Source of the DNA: Polytrichum commune
Taxonomy: Eukaryota > Streptophyta > Polytrichopsida > Polytrichales > Polytrichaceae
Direction of reading: 5' to 3'
Length of the DNA stretch: 64,000 bases
Assembly (NCBI GenBank): GCA_950295325.1
Contig: OX485806.1
Coordinates: 53,315,169-53,379,168 of the forward strand
Shown: in pieces, positions 19,369 to 30,871 of the stretch
Position numbering within the stretch: position 1 is the stretch's first letter
Layout: the number at the start of each line of letters is the position of its first letter
The notes under the pieces: model-generated
The model's database searches: none
The model's input: only the letters and a program-made list of their open reading frames with translations
Told to the model about the DNA's origin: nothing
Made by a program: the position numbers and the translations under genes

Positions 19369-22263
19369 TGTGAACCCTTTGAGTGGTCCACCACTCTGCG
19401 GGATCACTTTTAGTTAGAATGTTAGCATTAAAAGTTAGAATTGATAGGGAATTTAGGAAAAATTAGTTCATTTAGCATTTAGCCTAGAAGAAGGAAGGTC
19501 AAAATGAAACTAAGTAGTGCTAGAAGATAGCAAAGTAGAAAAAATGTGCTAGCTAGTAAAAACAACTAGCTAAGCAAATATTAGTAGATGCTAGTTATTA
19601 AGCAAATATTAGTAGATGCTAGTTATTAAGCAAATATTAGTAGATGCTAGTTATTAAGCAAATGTTAGTAGATGCTAGCTAAGCAAGTGTTAGTTTATTA
19701 GTTAGTATGAGGCACACAAGACTATTGGAGGTGTTTTACGTAAGAAGATAAAATCGGCGTGAAGAATTTTGAAGACAAAAAAGAAAGAGAGCAAGGGGGA
19801 TACTTGCCCACTTGCCCCCTTGCCAACTCGATGGCGGAAAAATTAGAAAGATTTCTAAAGGTTTTTTGTCGGAGCCACCTCGGCGAGAGGGTGGCAACCT
19901 CAACCGGGAAAACCCCCGAGCCAAAATTTCGGGAAAGGGTTTGAAAAATGGATCCGGTGGAGGAAGGGTCCAACCCTTTTGTGAGAGGGTTTAAAAACCC
20001 CTCCTTCCACCTTGTAGCGCTCTCTCTTTCTCTAGTTTTTGGGCGAAGCCCTGCTTCAATGTAGTTAGGAAAAAATCCTTTAGCATGTATTCTCAATGGT
20101 CTAAAAGAAAGGCTTGAGAACCTCCTCTACTCTCTCTCTCCTAGTTAGGTTGTGTGTTTATTAACACACCAACAAAATTATTCCTTCTTTTGTAGAGGTA
20201 GGTTGGATGGTAGAATTTTGAGTAGAGGCATTATAGACCTCATCTGCCAATGCCCTGAAGGCTTAGTTCAAAAGCTAGAACAAGATACTTATCATTTTTC
20301 TCTTAGAGAGATTTCATATAGCTATCCATAGCCGTTTCCCATTTGTGATTTGGTTGAGATGACAATTAGTTATGGATTTTCAAAGATGGAGTAGAAAAAC
20401 TGGGTGGTCTTGTGGGTAGCGGCTGCTGGATCAAACCTGCGAGCCCAATAGGAATTTTAATTCCAAGAAATTATATTTTTTCCAAGTAGAACTTTTGTGT
20501 AGCTTTCCAAAATGGCTTAGAACATTTGATTTGAGCATGATTTGAATTAGATATGAATTGTGCAAGATGGGACACATAGTTTGAGAACTTTTGGTTGACT
20601 GCTGCATTACAGAGGACCTGCTGGGTTCACTTCGGCTTACCTTTCTAATCACATATTTTTATCAAATACATATTTTTAATATCTCTCCAGGGTCATATAG
20701 AACGTTTGATTTGACTAAGATTTGAATTAGATATGAATTGTTGAAGGCGAGATACATAGTTTAAGCCTTCTTGATTGACTGCTGTGTTACAAGGAGTCCG
20801 CTGAATTTCTATTAGCTTAACCTGCTGATGTCATAATTTTTCTAGTTAGAGCTTGTTCATAGCTTTCCAATGGTATAAGAAAAGCCTAGATCCAAGTAGT
20901 AAGGAATGTGCTATGAATTTTTGAAGTTAGAAGGTAGATAGGTGGGTTGGAAGGGTCGGTTGAATCGACCTCACACTTCCAACCCTCATAACTTTTGCAT
21001 TTCTTATCCGATTAGAGTGATTTTTAGATCATTGGAAAGATAATTTGGTGCACTAAGTATAAATATTATGCTTAGGATTAAATTACAGGGCAGAATAACA
21101 CTTTATATTTTAATTGTTAACTAAGGTACGCTTACTACCAAACTAGTTACAAAGAAGGAGGCAAGGTCGACGCTCGGAAAGTGGAGCAAGGAAGGAGGTA
21201 GCGGCTCGGCCTACATCAAGCCCAAATCAACCGAGGAAAATTGAGGTAAATTAACTAACCTTAAGCCTTCCATTTAGGATTGGAGGGAGCACGGCTAAGG
21301 TACGCATCTCTAAACCCACTCACCTATCTCGTAAGGTCAAGTGGTCAAGCCACTTGACCGCCAAGGGAGTACCCAATTCCATTGTTTTCGGGGCCCTTGG
21401 TATGTTTTGTGGTAGTAGCTTCATTTATTAGCAAGTTTCGTGTGTGGTAAGTCGGATTAATCACCGACACGACCACTCTGAATGTTGTTGGTGGAAAGGT
21501 GGGGTTAATGACCCGCGAATCCACTATTATGTTGTTGGCCCCATAGATTGGGAGTAATGGCCCCAATTTATGAAGATTGCGCAACAGGTTGAACCTACAG
21601 GTCGCCCGTCACCCTGGTCCCATTGAGTTGCATTTCGTGGTCTATCCAGTGTAAACACATTTAACAATCAAAACATACAAAATAAATCGTAAACCCTTGT
21701 TGGCAAGAGACCCGAGGTAAGGGGTGATGCCTAATATGTTAATGTAGTAAGTTAGGACGTGCAAACAAAAGTAAGTAATTAAGAAGGAATTTGTGTGAAG
21801 GGTGGGACTTAGGCCAAGTTCCCCCGCTTAGAAAACTAAATAGAACTAAATAAAGAAATAGGAAGAATTGAATGGTCCATCAAATTGTCGTTATTCCGTT
21901 CGTTGAGTTAGGGTGGTATGAGTCACACCCGGTTGGGTGTATCAGAACCATCCCAATTCACAAATTAGGATTGCCTTGGTTTCAAGGCTGGTGCGTCTGC
22001 GCGTAGAATAGGTTGTAGGTTAAGGTTAGAACTAGATATGAAATTGGTTAGTGGAGTTTAAAGCCACACTAGTAAAAAACTAAGGCCTAACCTCCGGAGG
22101 TACTACGACGCATATTTAATCTCCCTTAAAAATCTAACTACTCACGTTATACACCTATCATCCGGGTTCGGCTTGGGCGCCTGCAAATGCAGGCCACCTT
22201 CACCGAAGGGCTTGTGTGATACTTTTAGGCTCCCTCGAAAGGGGGTGGCCCAAAAGTACCACA
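19369..22263 (+). repeat. Element A 3' LTR
   Basis: Same length as the 5' LTR and the same sequence except one base found. Followed by the CACTC target duplication and the remainder of the split family-B LTR. Confidence 0.95.
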
Positions 22264-22326
22264 CACTCCGGGGTCCCCCTTGTGCCCATGGTGTTGCGGG
22301 CACTCCTCATGGAGAGGTGCGCAACA

Positions 22327-23699
22327 CTCATACTTTCTCTTCATTATTTCATATTCATATTCATATTTCATATTAACCGCTAGTCACAAAACAATGTAGC
22401 ATCCACCCATTCCATTAAAAAGTTGGTGCCTCACACACCTCCTCCTTGTTTCATTAAATCATAAGTATTCAGGAATACTTAAGTTGCACACCACACAATA
22501 CACTCCAATTCCTACTACCCACAAGGCTCTCATGCTACTCACTGCCATTTCCTATTATACCTAATTCTAATTGATTCACTATTTGGCTAAGCCTCACATG
22601 ATTTAACAATTAATTTAACCCCACCCAAGTCCAAACTCATTGGCCTAATGTACTCTGACAATCTAAATAAAATAACTCAATCTTTTAAATTTTTTACCCT
22701 TTACATAACCTTTTTTCGCATCTACAAGAGTAGTACTAAATTAGATAAAAATGTGTCAAAGCTCTAATGTTTCCTGCATATTATTACGTTTACATTTCAA
22801 ACACCACAACCACCAAGGTTTTTATAAGTTTTAATGTTAAAAATGCTTGTGGGCACGATATTGGGCTCACATAGTGTTGATGTCAGCCCTAATTTTTGTT
22901 TATTTCAACGGAATTGGGCTCCCTTTTCAACAAATGTTTCTCCTAATACCCCTTAAACCCACGGTAATACCCTCACTTTCTGTAAAAAATTATTCCAAAA
23001 ATCCCAAATCTCCGCTCTCCACTCTCCGCTCTACGCTCACATACTCAAGTTTCCCCCACCTACTACTTATTGAACCCACCGTACAAAAAATCAAACCGGT
23101 TGCCGCTCTCGGCCACCTTGGTCTTGGAATCAATCGGCCTAATCCGGACCTCTTCACATGGACTTGAATGTTTCCGACTCCACTCAACTCTCGATGACCC
23201 CCCCATCTTGAGAGCCAAGAGGATTATTTTTTTCTTGCGCCAACTTTCTTTGGAGACACCAAACTCACAATCAGAGACATTGTTGGTTGAGGGAGGAGGA
23301 GTGCGGAGTAGAGATGACGATTGGGAGTGGTGGAGCGATTTGAATGCGGTGAGGACGAGGACGATTCTAGATGTGGAGGACGTGGTGAGGATAAGGACAA
23401 TGTTGGATGTGGAGGACGTTATACGGACATGGAAAGGTAGAAAAGTACAATAGTAGCTTCAACAAAGTCTGGACATATTGTTCACCACAACTTGAGACAA
23501 ACTGGTCATTTGGTTCTCCTCTCAACCATTTTCAGAGGTTTCTTACCTCAATTATTAACAGTAGTCTATAACTTTCTATACCAAATGTTCTTTGTACTTT
23601 CATGCATATCAGATCCCGTCTAATTCACCCTAGAAAGAATAAGGACGGATTGTCGTGCTCATTCGCAGACGAGAGCTAATCTACACCGCCGAAAACATC
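22327..23699. other. Unassigned AT-rich stretch
   Basis: Continues the 3' flank of methyltransferase-like copy 1 after the solo LTR. It contains a short CATATT-type repeat near 22345-22375 and, at 23330-23430, a small degenerate GTGGAGGACGTG repeat. The frames at 22847-23167 and 23070-23453 are low-complexity and not recognised. Confidence 0.4.
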
Positions 23700-25862
23700 G
23701 CGTAGATTCTCAGGTTTCCTCAAATCTCCCCTGATGTTATTCCTACACCTATGGTTAACCTCTCGCACCATGAATGGGACATAAAAATTTCTGAATATTT
23801 TTCACCAGACGAGTGGAATGAAGATCAGTCCGGGTATCTAGTTAGGGACGATCCTGGACGTTGCTCATCCAAGTTTAGAGCAATTAATGAGGTGATCCGA
23901 ATGCATAAAAAACACCCCTACATTGGGCGTCAACTCCTTGCAAAAACATTGACGTCGCATTACAAACCACCCTTCAATTGGGCGGCAACATTGTTAGCAT
24001 ATATTGAAAAAAATTAAACAATATTAAAAAAAACGCATAAAATATTCTTTTAGATGGCAATGGATTGAACTCTTGCTCCGCGATGTTTTTCCACCAACTG
24101 AAGATGATGATGACGATGAACTAGCGGACGTCTCTAACCAGGGACGTCCGTCCAATGCCGCCGCATCTGATCAGCCTTGAGATGAGGACGCTCAGTCCAG
24201 TGCCGATACGTAGCATGTGTCAATGATACAGAGGGCTCGACGACATAGAGATCCAAAAAAGGCACAAGAGGATGGAGAAGTGCGGTCGCAACCACCCAAG
24301 CGACGCAGGTTGGTGCAACTTAGCCTACTACCCATCCACCTCCAAGTACCACATCGGATGTTCACGCGTCAAATAGCTCGTTCGGAGATCCCACAGAGGC
24401 CACGATCCATTATCTTATGTCTTCACCATCGTTGGAGCATTCCGATGAACAAGCCGTAGCAATGCGAACAAGAGTAGTACGTACTACCTCAAGTATGGTC
24501 CTTCCAACCAGCCCACTAGAGGTCGAAATGGCCCCATCCTCTTTTAGCCAACCTAATGCGCAACAAGATGATGATGGATTTATAGTTCAATCTAGTCAAT
24601 ATAGGACATGGATAGCTCCAGACCCTCACATAGATTGGACTATATCACCGTCTCACGATGTAGAGGCAAGATCCGGGATTATTCGTCTAGGGTCGGGCAG
24701 TCCCCAACCAGTTGCACCAGATGACCCAGTGGTTGGACAGAGCTCATGCTATAGTAGCAACCCAATGGACGAATCGATATTGCACAGCTCTCCACCAAAA
24801 ATATTCAACCCTTGGCCACATCCGACGTACAATTTGTAAGCCTTACTTGCTGCAATGTCACAAGTTGCAGGTGACACAGAGCAAAATCTTGGATGGCCAA
24901 TCAATGGAAATGGCATTTTGACCTCACTCAACAAGAACTTACTAGGTCGAAATCAAGAGCAGAATGTTTGCGGCGAGAAAGAGACGCGATGCAAAAAGAA
25001 ATTAGGCCCTGCAGACGGCCTAAGTAGGGATCGGCCAACAAGGCCAGAGAGGAGAAGTTCAAGGTCGAGCAGGAGGTTCAGGCATTACGGAAAACATTTG
25101 CCAAATTAGCCTATGACCTCGAGCACTTACGAGCAGAACTGGTTTTAAACCAAACACGGACCGGTCCAACTCAAGATGCTAAAAATAATTTAGCTTTGAC
25201 GGAGCAGATTGCATCCTTAACTTTAGAGTTGAATGTAAAAAAATTGGATGTCCAAGTTGCTCTTAATGAAGGGGACGCACTCCGTAGCCAACTTCAAGTG
25301 GCATATTATACTGCATGGGCTAGGGAGAGCGAGTGGACAATAAAAAAAACTGAACTCTTGGGACAGTTACTAAATGTCCGTCAACAACTTGCGACGGAAA
25401 CTAGCCAAGCACGTCCGCCAAGTCAATCCGACGTCCACAACGAAGTTGTTAATATCAAGGGAGAATTGGACAAGGTTATCAAGAAACGAGATGAAACCAT
25501 GGTTGTAGCTACAACTCAAGCCCGGAACAAAGCACGATTGGCTGACTATGAGGCAATGATTGCTAACAGGTAGTCCGTCCTCACCTACCAGGTACTCCGA
25601 ACTCCCATCGGCAATCCGCAAACAGTCCTTCCACTCGAATTCAACTCCCTGGTAGCCCGTCTTCACGATTACGACCAACAAGTAGTCCGACGTCACAACA
25701 TCTACTAGTTCATGATTTTACACCACAGGATGGCCAACCTCAACGGACGTCACAAGACCTAATGACGGCAATCGCATCCATCTCCCTTTCAGACCCCCAC
25801 GGCAAACGGCCAGTAAACTAGCTGGTAGAGATCAAAATGTTTGTCACGAGGACGCGACAAAG
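23700..25862 (+). pseudogene. 3' accessory region of an LTR element (fossil, family H)
   Basis: Three protein-like zones in order. First, 23751-24017, a globular piece with FRAINEVIRMHKKHPYIGRQ and KPPFNWAATLLAYI. Second, 24220-24840, a Ser/Pro-rich stretch. Third, 25100-25573, a charged coiled-coil stretch (EQIASLTLELNVKKLDVQV, NIKGELDKVIKKRDETM). The order matches the 532-codon accessory protein at 6684-8282, and the FNW motif aligns with its VNW. It lies just before a purine tract and LTR, so this is the 3' end of an element whose gag-pol is absent here. It is broken, with a handful of interruptions. Confidence 0.55.
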
Positions 25863-25880
25863 AATTGAAAGGGGGGATAA
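25863..25880 (+). other. Polypurine tract of family H
   Basis: GAAAGGGGGGATAA directly precedes the LTR start TGTTAAGG at 25881. Confidence 0.75.
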
Positions 25881-26439
25881 TGTTAAGGTAGAATTTAGCA
25901 CTATGTTTTAAGTTGTCAAAAATTGACTAGTTGGTTACAAATTGTCAAAAGGGCAAAAAATGATAGTTTATTAGTTGACGTCAAATTTGCCCTTTATGCA
26001 ATAAATTGTTAGAACGTCCACTATTTGGTTTTTAGTATCTTACTACTGAATTGTCTATTCAGTAGTAGTAAGTATTTGGGGTTAGTAACTTAGGTGATTA
26101 GAAAATGACTTGTAGGTCCAAAGTTAATAAAATGGCATTGGGAGTTTTTTACTAGTTTATTGTTTTTTATGACCTCAGTGTGCCAGCTGGTAGTTGTTTT
26201 GAAGTATATAAGGATTATCCTAGAGCCTTTTGGCTCTCTTAGTACACATATGCGGAGAGGACTTAGACCCTTAGAGAATATATGTATGCTTGTGAGTTCT
26301 TAGATCTGGACGGGTGGCAATCTGGAAGTGTATTGCAGTCCAAACAAAACCACAGTCCTGGAAAAACAAGCAATAAAGTTTTGGAGGGATTTGAAGAGTG
26401 GGTTCATTGTTGGTGTTCTACCCTTCTTGGAAGCTAACA
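25881..26439 (+). repeat. 3' LTR of family H (559 bp)
   Basis: Starts TGTTAAGG and ends AGCTAACA (inverted tips TGTTA/TAACA). It has a TATA box TATATAA at 26205-26211 and AATAAA at 26372-26377, in the order and spacing expected of U3-R-U5. Confidence 0.75.
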
Positions 26440-27024
26440 TAGTCTTAGTGTTGACAAGACAAAGGAGTTGAATGTGTTATTGAAAATGTGCATCGGACAA
26501 CTTGTGATGTAGTACCAAGGAATGCATTCGAAAGTAGAATGGGTGGGGACGCACGGACGTGACGCTTATGGGAGGACGTCCAGAGCAAGTAGTTAGGATG
26601 ACCTAAAAAATGTACCATAAGTTGGTAGAAGGTTAAAGAGGTCAGATCCGGACTCGGTTTGCGAAAACCACCTCTAGAAGTTGCCGGATCTGACTAAAAG
26701 CGTGAGTTGGTCGAAAATATGAAAGGGGTCAGAATGGCCCGAAAATTATATTGTAGGTTGGTAGGAGGTTAGAGATGGCAGATCTAAGCTTATATTGTGG
26801 AAACGACCTCCGTAAGTTGGCTAATTGGGCCAAAAACGTGAGATGGTAGGTAATGTCCAGGGCATGTTTCAAGCCTTAAACAAAAATTGTAGGGGATTGT
26901 ACATCAAAGGAGATGTCTAGGGATAAGGAACTAGCTTGGGTGGTGTTTACGCAAGGCTTGGACGTGACTAGCGGCGAACTAGTTAATGGAGCAAGCAAGG
27001 AGTGCAAAAATACAACCTATCTAT
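26440..27024. other. Unassigned flank with a degenerate 138-bp duplication
   Basis: No gene seen. Two diverged copies start about 26617 and 26755, sharing TTGGTAG(A/G)AGGTTA, a CAGATC word, AAACGACCTC-like and AACGTGAG-like ends. Confidence 0.5.
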
Positions 27025-28330
27025 ACAAGCAAAATGTGGTGTGGTAGCCCCAACCCGTGGACCCTCTCAGACCCGAGAGGGTCCCTATCCACTCAACCCC
27101 TTAACTTGAAAATTATCCACCCAACCTAACTAACCTAGAACCTGGCCTCATCATACCACCAGCAAAGATTAAACACACCTATCTCAGCAAGCAAAATTTG
27201 GTGGGAAATTCCAACCCCTTGGACCCTCTCGGTTCCGAGAGGGTCCCTACATGTTCAACCCCTTAACTTGAAAATTATCCACCCAACCTAACCAACCTAG
27301 AACCTGGCCTCATCATACAACCAACAAAGATTAAACACATACAAACAACATATCTATACAAGAAAAATCTAGTGTGATACCCCCAACCCTTGGACCCTCT
27401 CGAAAACCGAGAGGGTCCATATCCACTCAACCCTTAACTTGAAAATTATCCACCCAATCGAGAACTTGGCCTCATCATACAACCAACAAAGATTAAACAC
27501 ATACAAGCAACCTATCTATACAAGAAAAATCTAGTGTGATATCCCCAACCCCTGGACCCTTCGGAACCGAGAGGGTCCTTATCCTCTCAACCCCTTAACT
27601 TGAAAATTATCCACCCAACCTAATTAACCTAGAGTGTGGCCTCATCATACAACCAACAAAAATTAAACACATACAAGAAACCTATCTATACAAACAAAAT
27701 TCGGTGTGATACCCCCAACCCCTGGACCCTCTCGAAACCGAGAGGGTCCATATCCACTCAACCCTTAACTTGAAAATTATCCACCCAACCTAATTAACCT
27801 AGAATGTGGCCTCATCATACAACCAACAAAAATTAAACACATACAAACAACCTATCTATACAAACAAAATTCGGTGTGATACCCCCAACCCCTGGACCCT
27901 CTCGAAACCGAGAGGGTCCATATCCACTCAACCCTTAACTTGAAAATTATCCACCTAACCTAATTAACCTAGAATGTGGCCTCATCATACAACCAACAAA
28001 AATTAAACACATACAAACAACCTATCTATACAAACAAAATTCGGTGTGATACCCCCAACCCCTGGACCCTCTCGAAACCGAGAGGGTCCATATCCACTCA
28101 ACCCTTAACTTGAAAATTATCCACCCAACCTAACTAATCTTGAACCTGGCCTCATCATACTACCAACAAAGATTAAACACATATAAACAACCTATCTAAA
28201 CAATCAAAATCTGGTGTGGATGTTGTACCTCTACACCCTCTCGGAACCGAAAGGGTCACGCAACCCCCGAACTTGAAAAATTTGTCAACCCAACCTAACT
28301 AACCTACATCAGGCCTCCTTATACTGGCTT
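27025..28330. repeat. Tandem satellite, eight units of about 160-173 bp, each with a hairpin
   Basis: Units share AACTTGAAAATTATCCACCC, GGCCTCATCATAC and CCTATCTATACAA. Each carries an inverted repeat with arms GGACCCTCTCG / CGAGAGGGTCC and a 2-6 base loop, at 27059, 27221, 27392, 27554, 27724, 27894, 28064 and (decayed) about 28234. Units 5 to 7 are nearly identical with a 170-bp period, so the array has been homogenised recently in the middle and is older at its edges. Confidence 0.9.
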
Positions 28331-28539
28331 CCTCCATTTTGTAAAATATTTTCAACCTGCGGACGAGACAATTATAACTAGGATTACCTTACATACTGCA
28401 AGACATCTAGTTAGAGCCATGTCCGTGAGGAGTCGCGGTCATTAATGCGTCCTTCTTGATTATGAAACCTAAGTGGGTTTTTATTTGTGGGTTTTTTCCT
28501 TTGTGCTACGTACAAGGTCTGTGGCAGATTAGTGGGTTT

Positions 28540-28965
28540 CAAACGGACAAGACAGACAAAACGAGATGGACAAAGTTTTCATTTTCAAGATGTCGGAGGT
28601 CGGCCCTGGTAGTGGGGTCGACTTGGTTAAGTGTATGCAACCTGGCGGGGATCTCGAGCATGCTTGGATCATGTCCGACCATGTCAAACGCGTTGCCAAG
28701 TGGACCACCATGGCCTCCACGTATACGACGGAACCTACCAGCGCATCATGACCATCACTTGCTGCGACTTCCAATCTGAAGACAAGGATGCTCAAGTGTT
28801 TTTCAAGCATAACTTCAACCACTTCATGGCTTGCCATGAATCCCCAAGCCTCACTTCAAAGGCTTCATGGTGGACAGTTAGCAAGCCAATTGGAATGCCA
28901 TGAGGATTGTTTACGGGTGCGGAGATCCAAAGGATCCCATCGATTGGGCATGAGTCTAAATTATG
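28540..28965 (+). pseudogene. MULE-transposase-like gene remnant
   Basis: Two adjoining stretches look like one decayed coding exon. The first is FIFKMSEVGPGSGVDLVKCM with HAWIMSDHVKRVAKWTTMA. The second is HVYDGTYQRIMTITCCDFQS with EDKDAQVFFKHNFNHFMA, then ANWNAMRIVYGCGDPKDPID. The pattern (a conserved Trp-Thr, a CCDF strand with following acidic residues, then ANWNAMRIVYG) recalls a plant protein family with a MULE-type transposase core that I remember from algae and land plants. The frame changes partway and a stop lies in the second half, so it is not functional. Whether it derives from a DNA transposon or a domesticated host gene cannot be told here. Confidence 0.45.
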
Positions 28966-29169
28966 TCTTCATATATATTCAGCTCAAAATAATACTTTCG
29001 ACCACAAAAAATAATTGTTGGAGTCCAAGCTCTAGGGTTAACTCACACATAGGACAAAGACAAAAGTGATGGAATAAAAACAAAGCAAATTGGTCACCCT
29101 TTCTATTTTGATTGACTCATTCTTCAATTATACCAATCTCAAAAAATAAATTTTCATTTATTCTTTCTT
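28966..29169. other. Unassigned
   Basis: A/T-rich, nothing recognised. Possibly the decayed end of the family-A LTR that follows. Confidence 0.3.
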
Positions 29170-30871
29170 GGGATCATTATTTCATCTCAGGGTTGGGGTG
29201 AGAATTTACCTTTTCCGCGCTCCCTCCATTCCCAAATTGAAGGGTGTAGGGTTAAAAAGCTTACCGATTGACTCCCATCTTGGTTTGGTGATGGTTGGTG
29301 CGGAACCCCTACTCCAACGCTCGGTCGCCCCAACACCAATTCGTACCGGCCAACCTTGGATGGACGAACCTCTTCACTTAAACGGCCACAATTTTTTCTC
29401 ACAAGCTTCAATTGGAAAAAATATTAGTAATCTGGAAAGCTAACAACACGAGCTATCACTCATCCTATTATCAAAGAAACTGCATGTATCTTCTTAAAGA
29501 TATGAGCTTACAAAGTCAACTCTTAGAATTCAAGAGGAAGCTAGGATACCTTCATTCAAACATCCATAACTTTTGCTTATTAACTTAGATTCCAGCAAAC
29601 TTAGACTTTCTAGTAACCTTAACATCAGATCTCCAACTACGCCAAATATCAAAACAATTGCATGTTTTTTCTTTGCGGGTATGAGCTTATAAAGTTAGCT
29701 CTTATATTTAAGGAGGCAGCTGGGATACCTTCATTCAAACATTCATAACTCTCACTCCTTAAATCTGACTGTGACAAATTTATCTTTATAAAAAACCAAC
29801 AACAAGAACTATAATATGTTGAAATACTAAAGCAACAACATCATTTATCTTTTAGTTAAGCACTTGCAAAGTCAATACTTGTAATTTAAGAGGCAGCTGA
29901 GACATCTTCATTCAAACACTCATAACTTTTGCTCCTTAAGTGTTATTCTAACAATCTTAAGCTTTTTGGAAAGCTAACATCAAGGGCTAAATTCTTTTAA
30001 AATTTGAAGGCTAAATTATACTTTTCCTTACCACTACACTCGCTTGAAAGTAGCACAGCTACTTAGGGGTGTGTTAAAAAATACACTACCTTCTTTCAAG
30101 AATTCTAACCTATGGCTATATTGAATGAATGAGGATATTTCCTCCTTCTAACTACAATTCTTGAGGGCTTCGCCATACAAAAATGAAATTATGGAGAGAG
30201 ATTGAAAGGTGAAGAGGGGGTTTTTTAAACCCTCTCAAAAAAAGATTGGACCCCTCCACCACCGGCTCCATTCTCCAAACCCTTTCCCGAAATTTCGGCT
30301 GGGGGTTTTTCCTGGTTGAGGTTGCCACCCTTTCGCCGAGGTGGATCCGACGGGGAACCTTAGAACATTTCTAATTTTTCGCCATGGAGTTGGTAAGGGG
30401 GCAAGTAGCCCTTTGTTCTCTTTCTATTTTTTCTTCAAAAGTCTTCAAGCCGATTTCGTCTTCTTACGCCAAACACCTCCAATAGTCTTGTGTAACCCCT
30501 ATTAACTAATCAACTAATATTTTCTTAGCAAGCTTAAACTAATATTTATTTAGCAAGCATCAACTAATATTTACTTAGCTAGCATCTACTAACATTTATT
30601 TAGCTAGCACTTTTTACTAGCTAACATATTTTTTTCTACTTCGCTATTTTCTAGCACTATTTACTTTTCATTTTAACCAACCTTACCCTTCACTAGAATT
30701 TTGTTGCTTTCGGTTGAAGGCCCGAAGTCCTTCGTAGTCCACCTTCATTCTCCTCGGCTAACTACTAATTGAACTAATTTTCCCTAAATTCCCTATCATT
30801 TCTAATTTTTAATGCTAACATCCTAACTAAAAGTGATCCCGCGGAGTGGTGAACCACTCTAAGGGTTCACA
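29170..30871 (-). repeat. Diverged solo LTR of family A, reverse orientation
   Basis: The right end GGTGAACCACTCTAAGGGTTCACA is the reverse of element A's LTR start. Matching blocks include the CCGAAATTTCGG and TTGCCACCC region (30290-30330), the TTAGCAAGC/ACTAATATT tandem block (30500-30610) and the GCTCCCTCCA word near 29220. It is clearly older than element A. The left end is too diverged to fix. Confidence 0.7.

Larger units (their letters stand above)
11899..22263 (+). mobile_element. Element A: very young, non-autonomous Ty3/gypsy retrotransposon
   Basis: 10,365 bp with two 2,895-bp LTRs in register (offset 7,470 bp throughout). Comparing them by eye I found one difference (T at 12277, G at 19747). 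The flanking duplication CACTC lies at 11894-11898 and 22264-22268. Inside are a tRNA-Gly primer site, one long gag-protease frame ending in an integrase C-terminal segment, and a purine tract. RT, RNase H and the integrase core are not seen, so it must have moved with enzymes from a relative. The LTR difference implies an insertion on the order of ten thousand years ago or less at usual plant rates (inference). Confidence 0.93.
11361..22326 (-). repeat. Solo LTR of family B, split by element A
   Basis: The LTR runs 11361-11898 and resumes 22269-22326 (about 596 bp in all), starting TGTTGCAACC and ending GTGCGCAACA, so its tips are inverted repeats (TGTTGC/GCAACA). It is flanked by CTCAT at 11356-11360 and 22327-22331, a 5-bp target duplication. 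It is a shorter variant than B1/B2, without the middle third. It had landed in the 3' flank of methyltransferase-like copy 1 before A entered it. Confidence 0.85.

Noticed and set aside
27025-28330. CRISPR-like array (regular repeats with palindromes)
   Set aside because: Units are about 170 bp and repeat along their full length without unique spacers, and the surroundings are plant retroelements; it is a satellite.
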